The position numbers and the translations under genes were made by a program. This document shows positions 46,268-54,122 of a DNA stretch of 64,000 nucleotides, piece by piece (position 1 is the stretch's first letter; each line of letters starts with the position of its first letter). The notes under the pieces were generated by a model. The model did no database searches, had not been told where the DNA came from, and saw only the letters and a list, made by a program, of their open reading frames with translations. This DNA comes from a bacterium 210917-SL.2.15 (GTDB taxonomy: Bacteria; Bacillota; Clostridia; Oscillospirales; Oscillospiraceae). The stretch is from contig JAJCJC010000004.1 in assembly GCA_020555605.1 (NCBI GenBank), positions 62,001 to 126,000 of the forward strand, given 5' to 3'.

Positions 46268-46538
46268 CGATGGTCAGCACGCTGCCCTCTTCTTTATACA
46301 CCAGCTTCACATAACCCGAAACCTTGGCGCTGCCTGCCTGGGCAGCCACATACACGCAGTGCTCCAGAATATCCAGCAGCTGGTGCAGATCATCGCCTTC
46401 GATGGCGGTTTCGCAGGGACCGACGTAATAGTGCAGGCCCGTAGAACGGATGTAATCGATGACGGCGTCCACCACGCGGATCGCCTCCTGGTCATTGGGC
46501 ATATTCGGCTCAATTTGGATGGCAATGCTTGTTTTCAT
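46239..46538 (-). CDS. Thiamine-binding protein, MTH1187/YkoF family
   Basis: A 99-residue soluble protein of the MTH1187/YkoF (DUF77) family. The pattern SIAIQIEPNMPNDQEAIRVV, then GLHYYVGPCETAIEGD, is characteristic; YkoF domains bind thiamine or its pyrimidine part. It is the first gene behind the TPP riboswitch. I chose the ATG at 46538, which follows AGGAGG at about 7 bp; the longer open frame runs back into the riboswitch. It may buffer or deliver the imported vitamin. Confidence 0.9.
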   Translation of the reverse strand: MKTSIAIQIEPNMPNDQEAIRVVDAVIDYIRSTGLHYYVGPCETAIEGDDLHQLLDILEHCVYVAAQAGSAKVSGYVKLVYKEEGSVLTIDEKVTKHHQ

Positions 46539-46552
46539 GTTTTTTCCTCCTA

Positions 46553-46605
46553 AATATAAAAAATCAGAACACCCGGCAAGTTTCTGCCAATACAGGTGTT
46601 CTGAT
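46553..46605 (-). terminator. Expression-platform terminator of the TPP riboswitch
   Basis: On the minus strand ATCAGAACACC pairs with GGTGTTCTGAT (46605-46595 with 46573-46563) and is followed by TTTTTATATTT, just before the ribosome-binding site. Read-through when TPP is low is the expected mode of control. Confidence 0.85.
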
Positions 46606-46624
46606 AAAACGGCACTACGGCCAT

Positions 46625-46725
46625 CAGACGCAACACTCCCTACGCTGGCATGATCCAACAGGTTCAAAGGGTCAAAGGCCTCATTCGCCTTACTCTCAGC
46701 TGCGCGGCAGCCCCCCTGGCAAATT
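46625..46725 (-). ncRNA. TPP riboswitch (THI element)
   Basis: On the minus strand the conserved THI segments occur in order: CCAGGGGGGCTGCC, GCTGAGAGTAAGGCG, ACCCTTTGAACCTGTTGGAT and CATGCCAGCGTAGGGAG. This is the thiamine-pyrophosphate aptamer, which turns transporter expression off when TPP is abundant. A terminator hairpin follows. Confidence 0.97.
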
Positions 46726-46743
46726 CACTTGTGGTCTGTTCTG

Positions 46744-46798
46744 AAGGCGGCTGAACCGCCTTGGATTGGATTATACGCCCTTGCGCCGCCGATTGCAA
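46744..46798 (-). promoter_or_regulatory. Promoter of the TPP-controlled operon and 5' hairpin
   Basis: On the minus strand TTGCAA (46798-46793), 17 bp, TATAAT (46775-46770); the transcript would begin with a small hairpin AAGGCGG/CCGCCTT (46762-46744) before the aptamer. Confidence 0.75.
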
Positions 46799-46835
46799 GG
46801 CCCGGGAGCACTTTTTTCCAAAATTCGCCGTGCTG

Positions 46836-46909
46836 CGCTCGGTCATAGCCGTGGGAAGCGGCAGCCCCACTGTGGATACCTCCAAATGGCCCAACACACG
46901 TTTGTTCAT
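46836..46909 (-). pseudogene. Aldo/keto reductase N-terminal stub (second copy)
   Basis: ATG at 46909 opens MNKRVLGHLEVSTVGL, a typical start of YajO/YghZ-type aldo/keto reductases, then goes out of register: the expected SHGY segment appears in another frame (SHGYDRAQ). The rest of the gene is missing. It follows the other gutted reductase on the same strand. Confidence 0.55.
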
Positions 46910-46925
46910 CGCCCATTTGTTTCTT

Positions 46926-47345
46926 TCATGCCCTGCTCAAAAACCATTCCACAGCAGCCGGATCGTCGTGGGCGAAAAACATGCTTTTCTCTTCGTCCAG
47001 AGCTTCGAGGCGCGTCAAATCCTCTTCTGAGAGCGCGAAATCAAATACATGAAAGTTTTCTTCCATCCGCTCTTTGTGAGTGGATTTCGGAATTACTACC
47101 GCGCCGCTTTGCAGCAAAAAGCGCAGCGCCACCTGCGCAGCCGTTTTGCCACAGGCCCTCCCGACGGCATTGAGCACAGGGTTGCTGAAATAATCGTTTC
47201 TTCCTTCGGCAAAGGGACCCCAAGACATAATCTTCGTACCGTGCTGTTTCAGATATGTCCGCGCTGTTTCTCCCGGCGGTGTCTGGTATACGCCGTAGCC
47301 TAATTTCGGCATCTGGACACCGTTATTCAACATTACATAATCCAT
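46926..47345 (-). pseudogene. Aldo/keto reductase with internal deletion
   Basis: The 139-residue frame joins the family N terminus (MDYVMLNNGVQMPKLGYGVY) directly to the C-terminal third (MSWGPFAEGRNDYFSNPVL, then ALRFLLQSGAVVIPKSTHK). About 120-130 residues with the catalytic Asp, Tyr, Lys and His are missing without loss of frame. The start has a GGAGG site. NADPH-binding residues at the C-terminal end (IPKSTHKER) remain, but an enzyme without the catalytic centre cannot work. It is divergent from a LysR remnant, the usual arrangement of such pairs. Confidence 0.88.
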
Positions 47346-47492
47346 TAAAGATAACCTCCTCCTATTCTTCTGATGCAACTTGTTTTTTCAATTCACTTTC
47401 TTCATATGGCAGTTTACAAGATTTTTCAAACATTGTACAATAGCAACATTGAAAAACAGCTTTCACAAAATGAATAGTAATAGTAGGGCGTT

Positions 47493-47903
47493 ATGCTGAA
47501 TTTGTCAGAGCTTGAACAGTTTGTCACTTTTGCAGAGCAGGGCACCCTGTCCAGTGCCGCGCAGATGCTGCACATGTCCCAGCCAACTCTTACGCGCACT
47601 ATGAAGCATGTGGAAGCAGCCTTTGGTGTACCGCTGTTCCGCTGCAGAATGCCGGCATCTAAATTTTTGATCCAGACGGATGAATTTGCCTTTTGGGAAC
47701 TGGTACGGAAATCGGCGCTTCCTTGCTTTTCAAGCAATCTTTCCACGGCCGGAACCGATGTGCTGCAGGGCAGAACCGCCATTCCCATCACAGATGCGCA
47801 GGCCAATGCGACCTATTACTTTATCTGTCGAAAAGCCGATGCCGCCTATCTGGCCGCCGCGGATCAACGGCGTGCAAAGCTGTCTGCCGCACCAGAGGTA
47901 TAG
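47493..47903 (+). pseudogene. LysR-family regulator with internal deletion
   Basis: The 136-residue frame starts with a complete LysR HTH (FVTFAEQGTLSSAAQMLHMS, QPTLTRTMKHVEAAFGVPLF) and then jumps to the C-terminal part of the effector domain (DEFAFWELVRKSALPCFSSN, then RTAIPITDAQANATYYFICR). About 150 residues of linker and effector domain are missing. It faces the gutted aldo/keto reductase gene across a 147-bp gap, so regulator and target decayed together. A truncated DNA-binding protein might still be made. Confidence 0.85.
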
Positions 47904-48109
47904 CAGTAAACGCCGCGCAATGCGCTGCATCTTCCAGATGCCGGGCAGCGCCATTTCCCGGCGGCATTTTTTCTCCCCGGCACGAATATGGTATGATATT
48001 GAAAAATCGGAAACCGACGAAACATTTTGCCTGTTTATGGTCTTCTCAAACCTACCCTCGCACGGCATCTTCCGTCGGTCATTCCCTCGATCACAACAGG
48101 AGTTTCACT

Positions 48110-49117
48110 ATGAAAAAAAATCTCATCGCCGCATGGATGCTGATCGCCGCAGTATTCGCTCTGGGCCTCATGGGCCTGGCCGGGCGCAGCATCCTCCCCC
48201 ATACCCAAAAAGAAGAAATTACTGTGCCCGATCCCGGCGTATCCGACTCATCGGTCGCCATCCGAGTAAAAATCGGCGACACAGTGCAGGAAATGGATTT
48301 GGACAGCTATGTGCAGGGCGTGCTCCGGGCCGAGATGCCCGCTTCCTTTGAACTGGAAGCCCTCAAAGCCCAGGCCGTGGCCGCCCGGACGGAAACGCTC
48401 TACAAGGTGGAAAACGGGCCTGTGGCCAACCACCCGGACGCCGACATCTGCAACGACATCAACTGCTGCCAGGCTTATAAAACCGAAGAGGACGCCCGGG
48501 CCGCCTGGGGCAAGGACGCGGACTACTACAGCGCCAAAATCGCCACCGCCGTACGCGAAACCGACGGCATGACGATCTTGTATCAGGACAAGCCGATCCT
48601 GGCCGCCTTTTTCTCCGCCGCCAGCGGGCAGACCAACAACTCCGGCGATGTGTGGGTCAATGATCTACCCTATCTCCAAAGCGTGCAAAGCCCCGAGGGC
48701 GAGGATGAAGTGCCCAATTATTACAGCATCGCCACCTTTACCCAGGAAGAATTCAAATCTGCTTTCCTGTCCCAGTTCCCCGAAGCGGACTTCTCCGGCA
48801 GCGCCGACACCTGGTTTGGCGTCCCCACGCGCAACGATTCCGACATGGTGCTTTCCATCTCCATTGGAGGCGTCACGGTGAAAGGCACCCAAGTGCGCAG
48901 CATGTTCGCGCTGCGCAGCGCCGCCTTTACCGTAGAAGCCAAGGACGGGAACATCGTCTTCCATGTGACCGGCTACGGCCATGGCGTCGGCATGAGCCAA
49001 TACGGCGCCAATACCATGGCCCAGCAGGGGAAAACTTATTTGGAAATTCTGGAGTGGTATTACACCGGCGTCACCATTGCCCCACACACCCCGAAAACCT
49101 TGGCAAGCGGCAAGTAA
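48110..49117 (+). CDS. spoIID: Stage II sporulation protein D
   Basis: Peptidoglycan lytic transglycosylase that, with SpoIIM and SpoIIP, drives forespore engulfment. The 335-residue protein has an N-terminal membrane anchor (about residues 5-25), the catalytic-Glu segment LRAEMPASFELEALKAQAVA near residue 75, the Cys/His zinc region CNDINCCQAY, and the conserved late motif GYGHGVGMSQYGA. I chose the ATG at 48110 because AGGAG lies 7 bp upstream. A decayed gene lies upstream and the secreted protein below follows by 40 bp. Confidence 0.95.
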   Translation: MKKNLIAAWMLIAAVFALGLMGLAGRSILPHTQKEEITVPDPGVSDSSVAIRVKIGDTVQEMDLDSYVQGVLRAEMPASFELEALKAQAVAARTETLYKVENGPVANHPDADICNDINCCQAYKTEEDARAAWGKDADYYSAKIATAVRETDGMTILYQDKPILAAFFSAASGQTNNSGDVWVNDLPYLQSVQSPEGEDEVPNYYSIATFTQEEFKSAFLSQFPEADFSGSADTWFGVPTRNDSDMVLSISIGGVTVKGTQVRSMFALRSAAFTVEAKDGNIVFHVTGYGHGVGMSQYGANTMAQQGKTYLEILEWYYTGVTIAPHTPKTLASGK

Positions 49118-49157
49118 TGTGCTAAAATAACGGAAAGGATAAAAGGAGGGATCTGTT

Positions 49158-50303
49158 GTGAAACGGCGCATATGGAGCATATTGCTGGCACTGGCACTTT
49201 CGCTTTCACTGGGCGCGCCGTTTCTGGCCGTGCGCCCTCTGGCAGCCGGCAGCGTTTATTTTACCGCGATCAACGACAGTCTCTGTCCCCTGAACGACAG
49301 CACCATGCCTTTCTGGTCCGGCGGGAACCTTTACCTGCCCAGCAGTGTATTCTCCTCGTATGACCTGGGGCTTTCCTATGTCCGCGACACTTCGGCCCAG
49401 ACCGCGATTTTATACAGCAGCAATAAAGTTCTGGAATTTGACTTGGCCCGGGGCGGCGCCAACAACAAACTCGGCACCTACTACAGTGCCAGCGCCGTTT
49501 CGCGCCATGGCTCTGTTTATTTCCCGCTTTCCTTCGTCAGCAGTTTCTTCTCTTTGAATTACTCAGTGCTCGACACGGCCCTGGCCCCCATGGTTCGGGT
49601 ACGCAGTGACACGGCCGTTCTCTCCGACAGCCAGTTCATCGACGCGGCCACCACACTGATGGCCTCCCGCTATAATGCCTATGAACAGAGCAAAAAGCCC
49701 ACCCCAACGCCGAAGCCCGACAACGAACCCAACACCGATCCTATCGTGCCGGATCCTCCGCAGGAAACGGAAGAGGAAATCTCCAAAACCACGGCCCGCA
49801 TCCTGCTGGGCATCCGCGCCGACGACGCACAGAACACTTCCGCCATCCTGAACACTCTGGACCGTTACGGCTACAAAGCTACCTTTTTCTTCTCTCCGGC
49901 GGAGCTGGACGGACAGGATGATCTGCTGCGGCGGATCGTAGCCTCCGGCCACCGGCTGGCGCTGGAGCTCAACAACGCAGACACCGTCGGGCTGCAAGCG
50001 GGCAACAAACAGTTACGCCGCTGTACCGGCACCGTGACGCGCATGGTGCTGACGAATTCCGCCGATGCAGCCCGCTCGGCGGGATATACCGTCTATACGC
50101 CTTCCCTGTCCGGCCAGTCCCTGGGCGCCACCGCCTCTGTCCAGGCGCAGCGCATCACCCGGCGTATCGAAAGTGCCTCCGGATCAGTAAAGCTTTTGAT
50201 GGACGGCGACAGCATCGGCGCTTCCGCCCTGAGCACCCTGTGCAACACCTGGAGCAGCGGCGGCTATACCGTCCGTGCAGTCACCGAAACTGCCTGCAGT
50301 TGA
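49158..50303 (+). CDS. Secreted protein with degenerate NodB/polysaccharide-deacetylase domain
   Basis: An exported 381-residue protein: signal peptide (about residues 1-30, hydrophobic core ILLALALSLSLGAPFL), a copper-amine-oxidase-N-like domain (YLPSSVFSSYDLGLSYV, VYFPLSFVSSFFSLNYSV), a Pro/Thr-rich linker (KPTPTPKPDNEPNTDP) and a C-terminal domain that resembles the NodB fold (GYKATFFFSPAEL, VASGHRLALELNN). The zinc and catalytic residues of active deacetylases (TFDDG, HSxxH) are absent, so binding rather than catalysis is likely. GTG start with AAAGGAGGG 7 bp upstream. Being just after spoIID, it may be co-transcribed. Confidence 0.7.
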   Translation: MKRRIWSILLALALSLSLGAPFLAVRPLAAGSVYFTAINDSLCPLNDSTMPFWSGGNLYLPSSVFSSYDLGLSYVRDTSAQTAILYSSNKVLEFDLARGGANNKLGTYYSASAVSRHGSVYFPLSFVSSFFSLNYSVLDTALAPMVRVRSDTAVLSDSQFIDAATTLMASRYNAYEQSKKPTPTPKPDNEPNTDPIVPDPPQETEEEISKTTARILLGIRADDAQNTSAILNTLDRYGYKATFFFSPAELDGQDDLLRRIVASGHRLALELNNADTVGLQAGNKQLRRCTGTVTRMVLTNSADAARSAGYTVYTPSLSGQSLGATASVQAQRITRRIESASGSVKLLMDGDSIGASALSTLCNTWSSGGYTVRAVTETACS

Positions 50304-50433
50304 ACCGGGAAACCGGTGCAAATTTACAAAATGTTCAAGAAAATCAAACCAAACGCTTTATAATAGAAGAGAAACAGAATGAATGACCGCCGCCCGGCAG
50401 AAGGCGCGGCGCACGAAAAGGAAGTGTTGGCAC

Positions 50434-51135
50434 ATGGCGCGAAGCGTTCTTGTCGTGGAAGACGACCACAATATTGCAGATCTGCTGCGGATGTATCTCG
50501 AAAAGGAGGGGTTCAGCGTCCGCATTGCCCCCGACGGCGGCACGGCGCTGCAGGAGTTTGCCAAGGCCGTGCCGGATCTGATCCTGCTGGACGTGATGCT
50601 GCCCGTGCTCGACGGCTGGAGCGTGCTCAGCCGCGTGCGGGAAACCTCCCGCGTACCGGTGATCATGCTCACTGCCAAAGGCGAAACCTTCGACAAGATC
50701 AACGGTCTCAACATGGGCGCCGACGATTATGTGGTCAAACCCTTTGAAATGAAGGAGCTGCTGGCCCGAATCAATGCAGTGCTCCGCCGCACGGAGCTGC
50801 CTACCGACACCCGCAAAAAACTAACCTTTGACAAGCTGATCATTGACCTGGACTCCTACGAACTGCTGGTGGACGGACAGAAGATTGACACCCCCCCAAA
50901 GGAATTGGAACTGCTCTACCACATGGCCGAGTCCCCCAATCGGGTCTATACCCGCAACCAGCTGCTGGATGAAGTGTGGGGCTTCGACTATTTCGGCGAC
51001 TCCCGCACGGTGGATGTTCACATCAAGCGCCTGCGCGAAAAACTGGAGGGCGTCAGCGACCAATGGGCGCTGAAAACCGTCTGGGGCGTGGGATACAAGT
51101 TTGAACTGGCCGACGGTGCCGAAGCCTCCAAATAA
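50434..51135 (+). CDS. Two-component response regulator, OmpR/PhoB family
   Basis: A 233-residue response regulator with receiver domain (VLVVEDDHNIADLLRMYLE, phospho-acceptor Asp in LLDVMLPVLDGWS, Thr in MLTAKG, Lys in VVKPFEMKE) and an OmpR-type winged-helix C-terminal domain (YTRNQLLDEVWGFDYFGDSR, TVDVHIKRLREKL). I chose the ATG at 50434 because AAGGAAG lies upstream. The histidine kinase follows by about 150 bp and an HtrA-type protease after that, so the system may respond to envelope stress. Confidence 0.95.
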   Translation: MARSVLVVEDDHNIADLLRMYLEKEGFSVRIAPDGGTALQEFAKAVPDLILLDVMLPVLDGWSVLSRVRETSRVPVIMLTAKGETFDKINGLNMGADDYVVKPFEMKELLARINAVLRRTELPTDTRKKLTFDKLIIDLDSYELLVDGQKIDTPPKELELLYHMAESPNRVYTRNQLLDEVWGFDYFGDSRTVDVHIKRLREKLEGVSDQWALKTVWGVGYKFELADGAEASK

Positions 51136-51285
51136 ACGATCGCTGCTCCGGCCAGTGGTATCGGCATGCAACCCGCCCGGGCCATGCCTGCACTTTGAGC
51201 CGTGACCGGAACGGCCACTTGGCAATTTTCTTTCCGCGCCGCGCGCAGGAAGAAAAAACCAACCGGAGAAAGGCGTGATTTCCCC

Positions 51286-52716
51286 TTGCGCTCAAAAAGT
51301 CTGTACTGGCACCAGTTCCTGCTGACTGCGGGTATGGTGGCCCTGGCAATGACAGTGCTGGCCGTGTCCTTTTTTGCGCTGAGCTACAACTATTCTTTGA
51401 GCGAAAAGCGCAGCACCATGAAAAAAGACGTGGCCATGATTTCGGAGCTGTCCCGCGCCTATTTTGCCGGAGGCGACATCACCGGCTACGGTACGTTGAA
51501 TTTCCGCCAGCTCGCCTCATACCTCGCCGACCTGTCCGGCGACGATGTCTTGATCTGCCAAACCGATGGCGCTGTGCTGCTCTCCTCCGATGAGCGTCTG
51601 GTGGGAAAAAGCGTATCCCTGCCCGATTCCATTGTGCGCGAGGTGCTCACCAACGGCACCTACTCGGGCATGACGGATCTCGGCAACCTGTACCGCCATC
51701 GGGAGTTCATTGTCTGTATGCCGGTGGTGAACCAATACGGCGGAGAGATCACCGGTATTGTCGCCATGATGTCGGATTCCACCGACCTGACAGAAATGTG
51801 GCGCGCCTTTGCAGGGATCTTTTTCTTCACCGCTCTGACCGTGCTTCTGACCGCAGTGGTGGCGTGCTCCATGGTCACTGCCCGGCAGACCAGGCCCCTG
51901 CAGGACATCGCCAAAGCAGCCCGCCGTTTTGCCGGCGGTAATTTTGACCAGCGTGTGGTCAAATCCGGCAGCATCGACGAGATCGATGAACTGGCCGATT
52001 CCTTCAACGCCATGGCCGATTCCCTGCAGCGCACGGAGCTGCAGCGCCGGGAATTTATTGCCAACGTCTCCCACGAACTGAAGACCCCCATGACCACCAT
52101 CGGCGGCTATACCGACGGCATCCTCGACGGCACGATCCCGCCGGAAAAAGCCAACCAATACCTCCAGACCATCTCGGACGAAACCAAGCGCCTGGCCCGT
52201 CTGGTGCGCCGTATGTTGGATATCTCCCGCCTGCAGGCCAACGATGCGATTCGCGACAAAAAACGCTTTGATATCTGCGAGAGTATGCGCTGTGCCATTA
52301 TTTCCATGGAAAAGAAAATCATGGACCGCGGACTTGATGTGGCCGCCGAAATTCCCGACGAGCCGGTGTGGGTGCTGGGCGATCCCGATCTGATCACCCA
52401 GGTGATTTACAATCTTCTGGAAAACGCCGCCAAATTCGCGCCGCAGGGTTCCACACTGAAGTTGGCGCTGAGTACCCGGGGCGGCAAGGCACTGGTCGCC
52501 ATTCAGAACTTGGGCGACACCATAGCGCCCGAAGAGCTGCCTCTGCTGTTTGAACGTTTCCACAAGAGCGACAAGTCCCGCAGCGAGGACAAGGACGGCG
52601 TGGGCCTCGGGCTTTATATTGTAAAAACCATCCTGAACCAGCACCGTGAGGAAATCCGCGTCACCTCCGAAAACGGCGTGACCACGTTCACTTTCACGGT
52701 TACCATGACCAAATAA
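51286..52716 (+). CDS. Sensor histidine kinase with HAMP domain
   Basis: Membrane sensor kinase of 476 residues. Two membrane segments flank an extracytoplasmic sensor region (first about residues 10-35, second about 170-195). A HAMP linker follows, then HisKA with the phospho-acceptor in VSHELKTPMTTIGGYTDG and the ATPase N box (NLLENAAKF) and G box (GVGLGLYIVKTI). The start is a TTG at 51286 with GGAGAAAGG about 12 bp upstream; longer readings exist without a clear site. Partner of the response regulator upstream. Confidence 0.93.
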   Translation: MRSKSLYWHQFLLTAGMVALAMTVLAVSFFALSYNYSLSEKRSTMKKDVAMISELSRAYFAGGDITGYGTLNFRQLASYLADLSGDDVLICQTDGAVLLSSDERLVGKSVSLPDSIVREVLTNGTYSGMTDLGNLYRHREFIVCMPVVNQYGGEITGIVAMMSDSTDLTEMWRAFAGIFFFTALTVLLTAVVACSMVTARQTRPLQDIAKAARRFAGGNFDQRVVKSGSIDEIDELADSFNAMADSLQRTELQRREFIANVSHELKTPMTTIGGYTDGILDGTIPPEKANQYLQTISDETKRLARLVRRMLDISRLQANDAIRDKKRFDICESMRCAIISMEKKIMDRGLDVAAEIPDEPVWVLGDPDLITQVIYNLLENAAKFAPQGSTLKLALSTRGGKALVAIQNLGDTIAPEELPLLFERFHKSDKSRSEDKDGVGLGLYIVKTILNQHREEIRVTSENGVTTFTFTVTMTK

Positions 52717-52726
52717 GGAGTATGGT

Positions 52727-54022
52727 ATGAACCGAAACAAATTATCTTGGTCCGAGCACTACGCAGACCGCCCGGTCAATCCGCAGCAGGCCGCCCTGTG
52801 GCAGGCGCAGATACAGCCGCCCGCCCCTCCTGTTGCGCCGTCGCCGTCACAGGGTAGCGGCCCGGGGATCCGCAACCCCTGGATCGACGGCCTCCCCCGC
52901 CGCGCGCGGGGCAGCCGGCGCGGTCTTGTGATCTTTCTGCTGCTGCTTGCGCTGCTGCTGGGCGTCAGCATCCTGTACGGCGTGCTGATCGGCCCGCCGG
53001 ATTACTACTATGCCCCCGGCGGCAGCGATTCCTCCTCCCTGCTCAGCGACGGCGGTATGGAAACCTCCATCCCCACCATCAGCGGCGGGAGCACCAGGCT
53101 GGTGCTCACAGAAGTGCATGGCGCATCCCTGACCGCGGGCGAAGTTTTTCAAAAAGTCAATCCGGCCGTGGTTTCGGTTATCGCCGCCGACGGCAGCGGC
53201 GGCGCCTCCATCGGCACCGGCGTGCTGTTTACCTCCGACGGCTTTTTTCTCACCAACGCCCATGTGATCGACGGCGCCACCAGCTGCACCGCTCTGCTCA
53301 GCGACGGTCGCCAATACGAAGCCAGGCTGGTGGGGTATGACTATATGCGCGACGTGGCGGTACTCAAAGCAATTGACGCCGTCGGCCTGCCCGCGGCGGA
53401 GCTGGGCGATTCCAGCACCCTGTCCGTGGGCGATAAGGTATACGCCATCGGAAACCCACTGGGCCTGGAGCTGCGCAGCACGCTGACAGACGGCATCGTT
53501 TCCTATATCGACCGGGACGTGCGTATCGGCGGTCGCACTATGACCCTGATCCAAACCAATGCAGCCTTAAACAAAGGCAATTCCGGCGGCCCGCTGATCA
53601 ACGAATACGGCCAGGTGATCGGCATCAATGCCGCCAAGATGAGCGCCGGCACCGGGGAAACCGGCGTCGAAGGGCTCGGTTTTGCCATTCCAACAGAAAC
53701 CGTAGCTTACCTTGCCAACCAGATCCTGGAATACGGCCATTCCCTGGCAGACACCAGCCTCGGCATCACGGTGCAGGCGATCGGCGAAACCGGCGACGAA
53801 GTGCAGGGCGTGCTCGTTGTCATGGTGAACGAGGGCAGCTGCGCCGAAGCAGCCGGCGTTCAGCCCGGCGATGTGATCATCGCCGCCGACAATCAGGCCG
53901 TAACAACCACCGGTGATTTGCTCGCTGTCCGCCGCGGCCACAGCCCCGGTGAGAAAATGGATCTGACGATCCTGCGGGGCACAAACACGCTGACTTTAAC
54001 CGTCGTCCTGGACGCGCTCTGA
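52727..54022 (+). CDS. HtrA/DegP-like serine protease with PDZ domain
   Basis: Membrane-anchored quality-control protease, 431 residues. A cytoplasmic Pro-rich N terminus (QPPAPPVAPSPSQGS) precedes one membrane segment (LVIFLLLLALLLGVSILYGV). The trypsin-like domain has His in TNAHVIDGA, Asp in YMRDVAVLKA and Ser in KGNSGGPLI, all intact, and a C-terminal PDZ domain (VQGVLVVMVNEGSCAEAAGV, QPGDVIIAAD). It starts 10 bp after the kinase stop with an AAGGAG site, so it is probably part of, and regulated by, that two-component operon. Confidence 0.95.
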   Translation: MNRNKLSWSEHYADRPVNPQQAALWQAQIQPPAPPVAPSPSQGSGPGIRNPWIDGLPRRARGSRRGLVIFLLLLALLLGVSILYGVLIGPPDYYYAPGGSDSSSLLSDGGMETSIPTISGGSTRLVLTEVHGASLTAGEVFQKVNPAVVSVIAADGSGGASIGTGVLFTSDGFFLTNAHVIDGATSCTALLSDGRQYEARLVGYDYMRDVAVLKAIDAVGLPAAELGDSSTLSVGDKVYAIGNPLGLELRSTLTDGIVSYIDRDVRIGGRTMTLIQTNAALNKGNSGGPLINEYGQVIGINAAKMSAGTGETGVEGLGFAIPTETVAYLANQILEYGHSLADTSLGITVQAIGETGDEVQGVLVVMVNEGSCAEAAGVQPGDVIIAADNQAVTTTGDLLAVRRGHSPGEKMDLTILRGTNTLTLTVVLDAL

Positions 54023-54051
54023 TCCTCACAAGCGACCGATTCATATCCAAA

Positions 54052-54096
54052 AAGGCGGGAGCCATTCCTCTTCGGAACGGCTCCCGCCTTCTCTTA
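54052..54096 (+). terminator. Terminator after the htrA-like gene
   Basis: AAGGCGGGAGCC pairs with GGCTCCCGCCTT, with an inner TTCC/GGAA pairing, followed by CTCTT. Confidence 0.88.
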
Positions 54097-54122
54097 TTGG
54101 TTTTCAACTCACCGGGCAGCGT

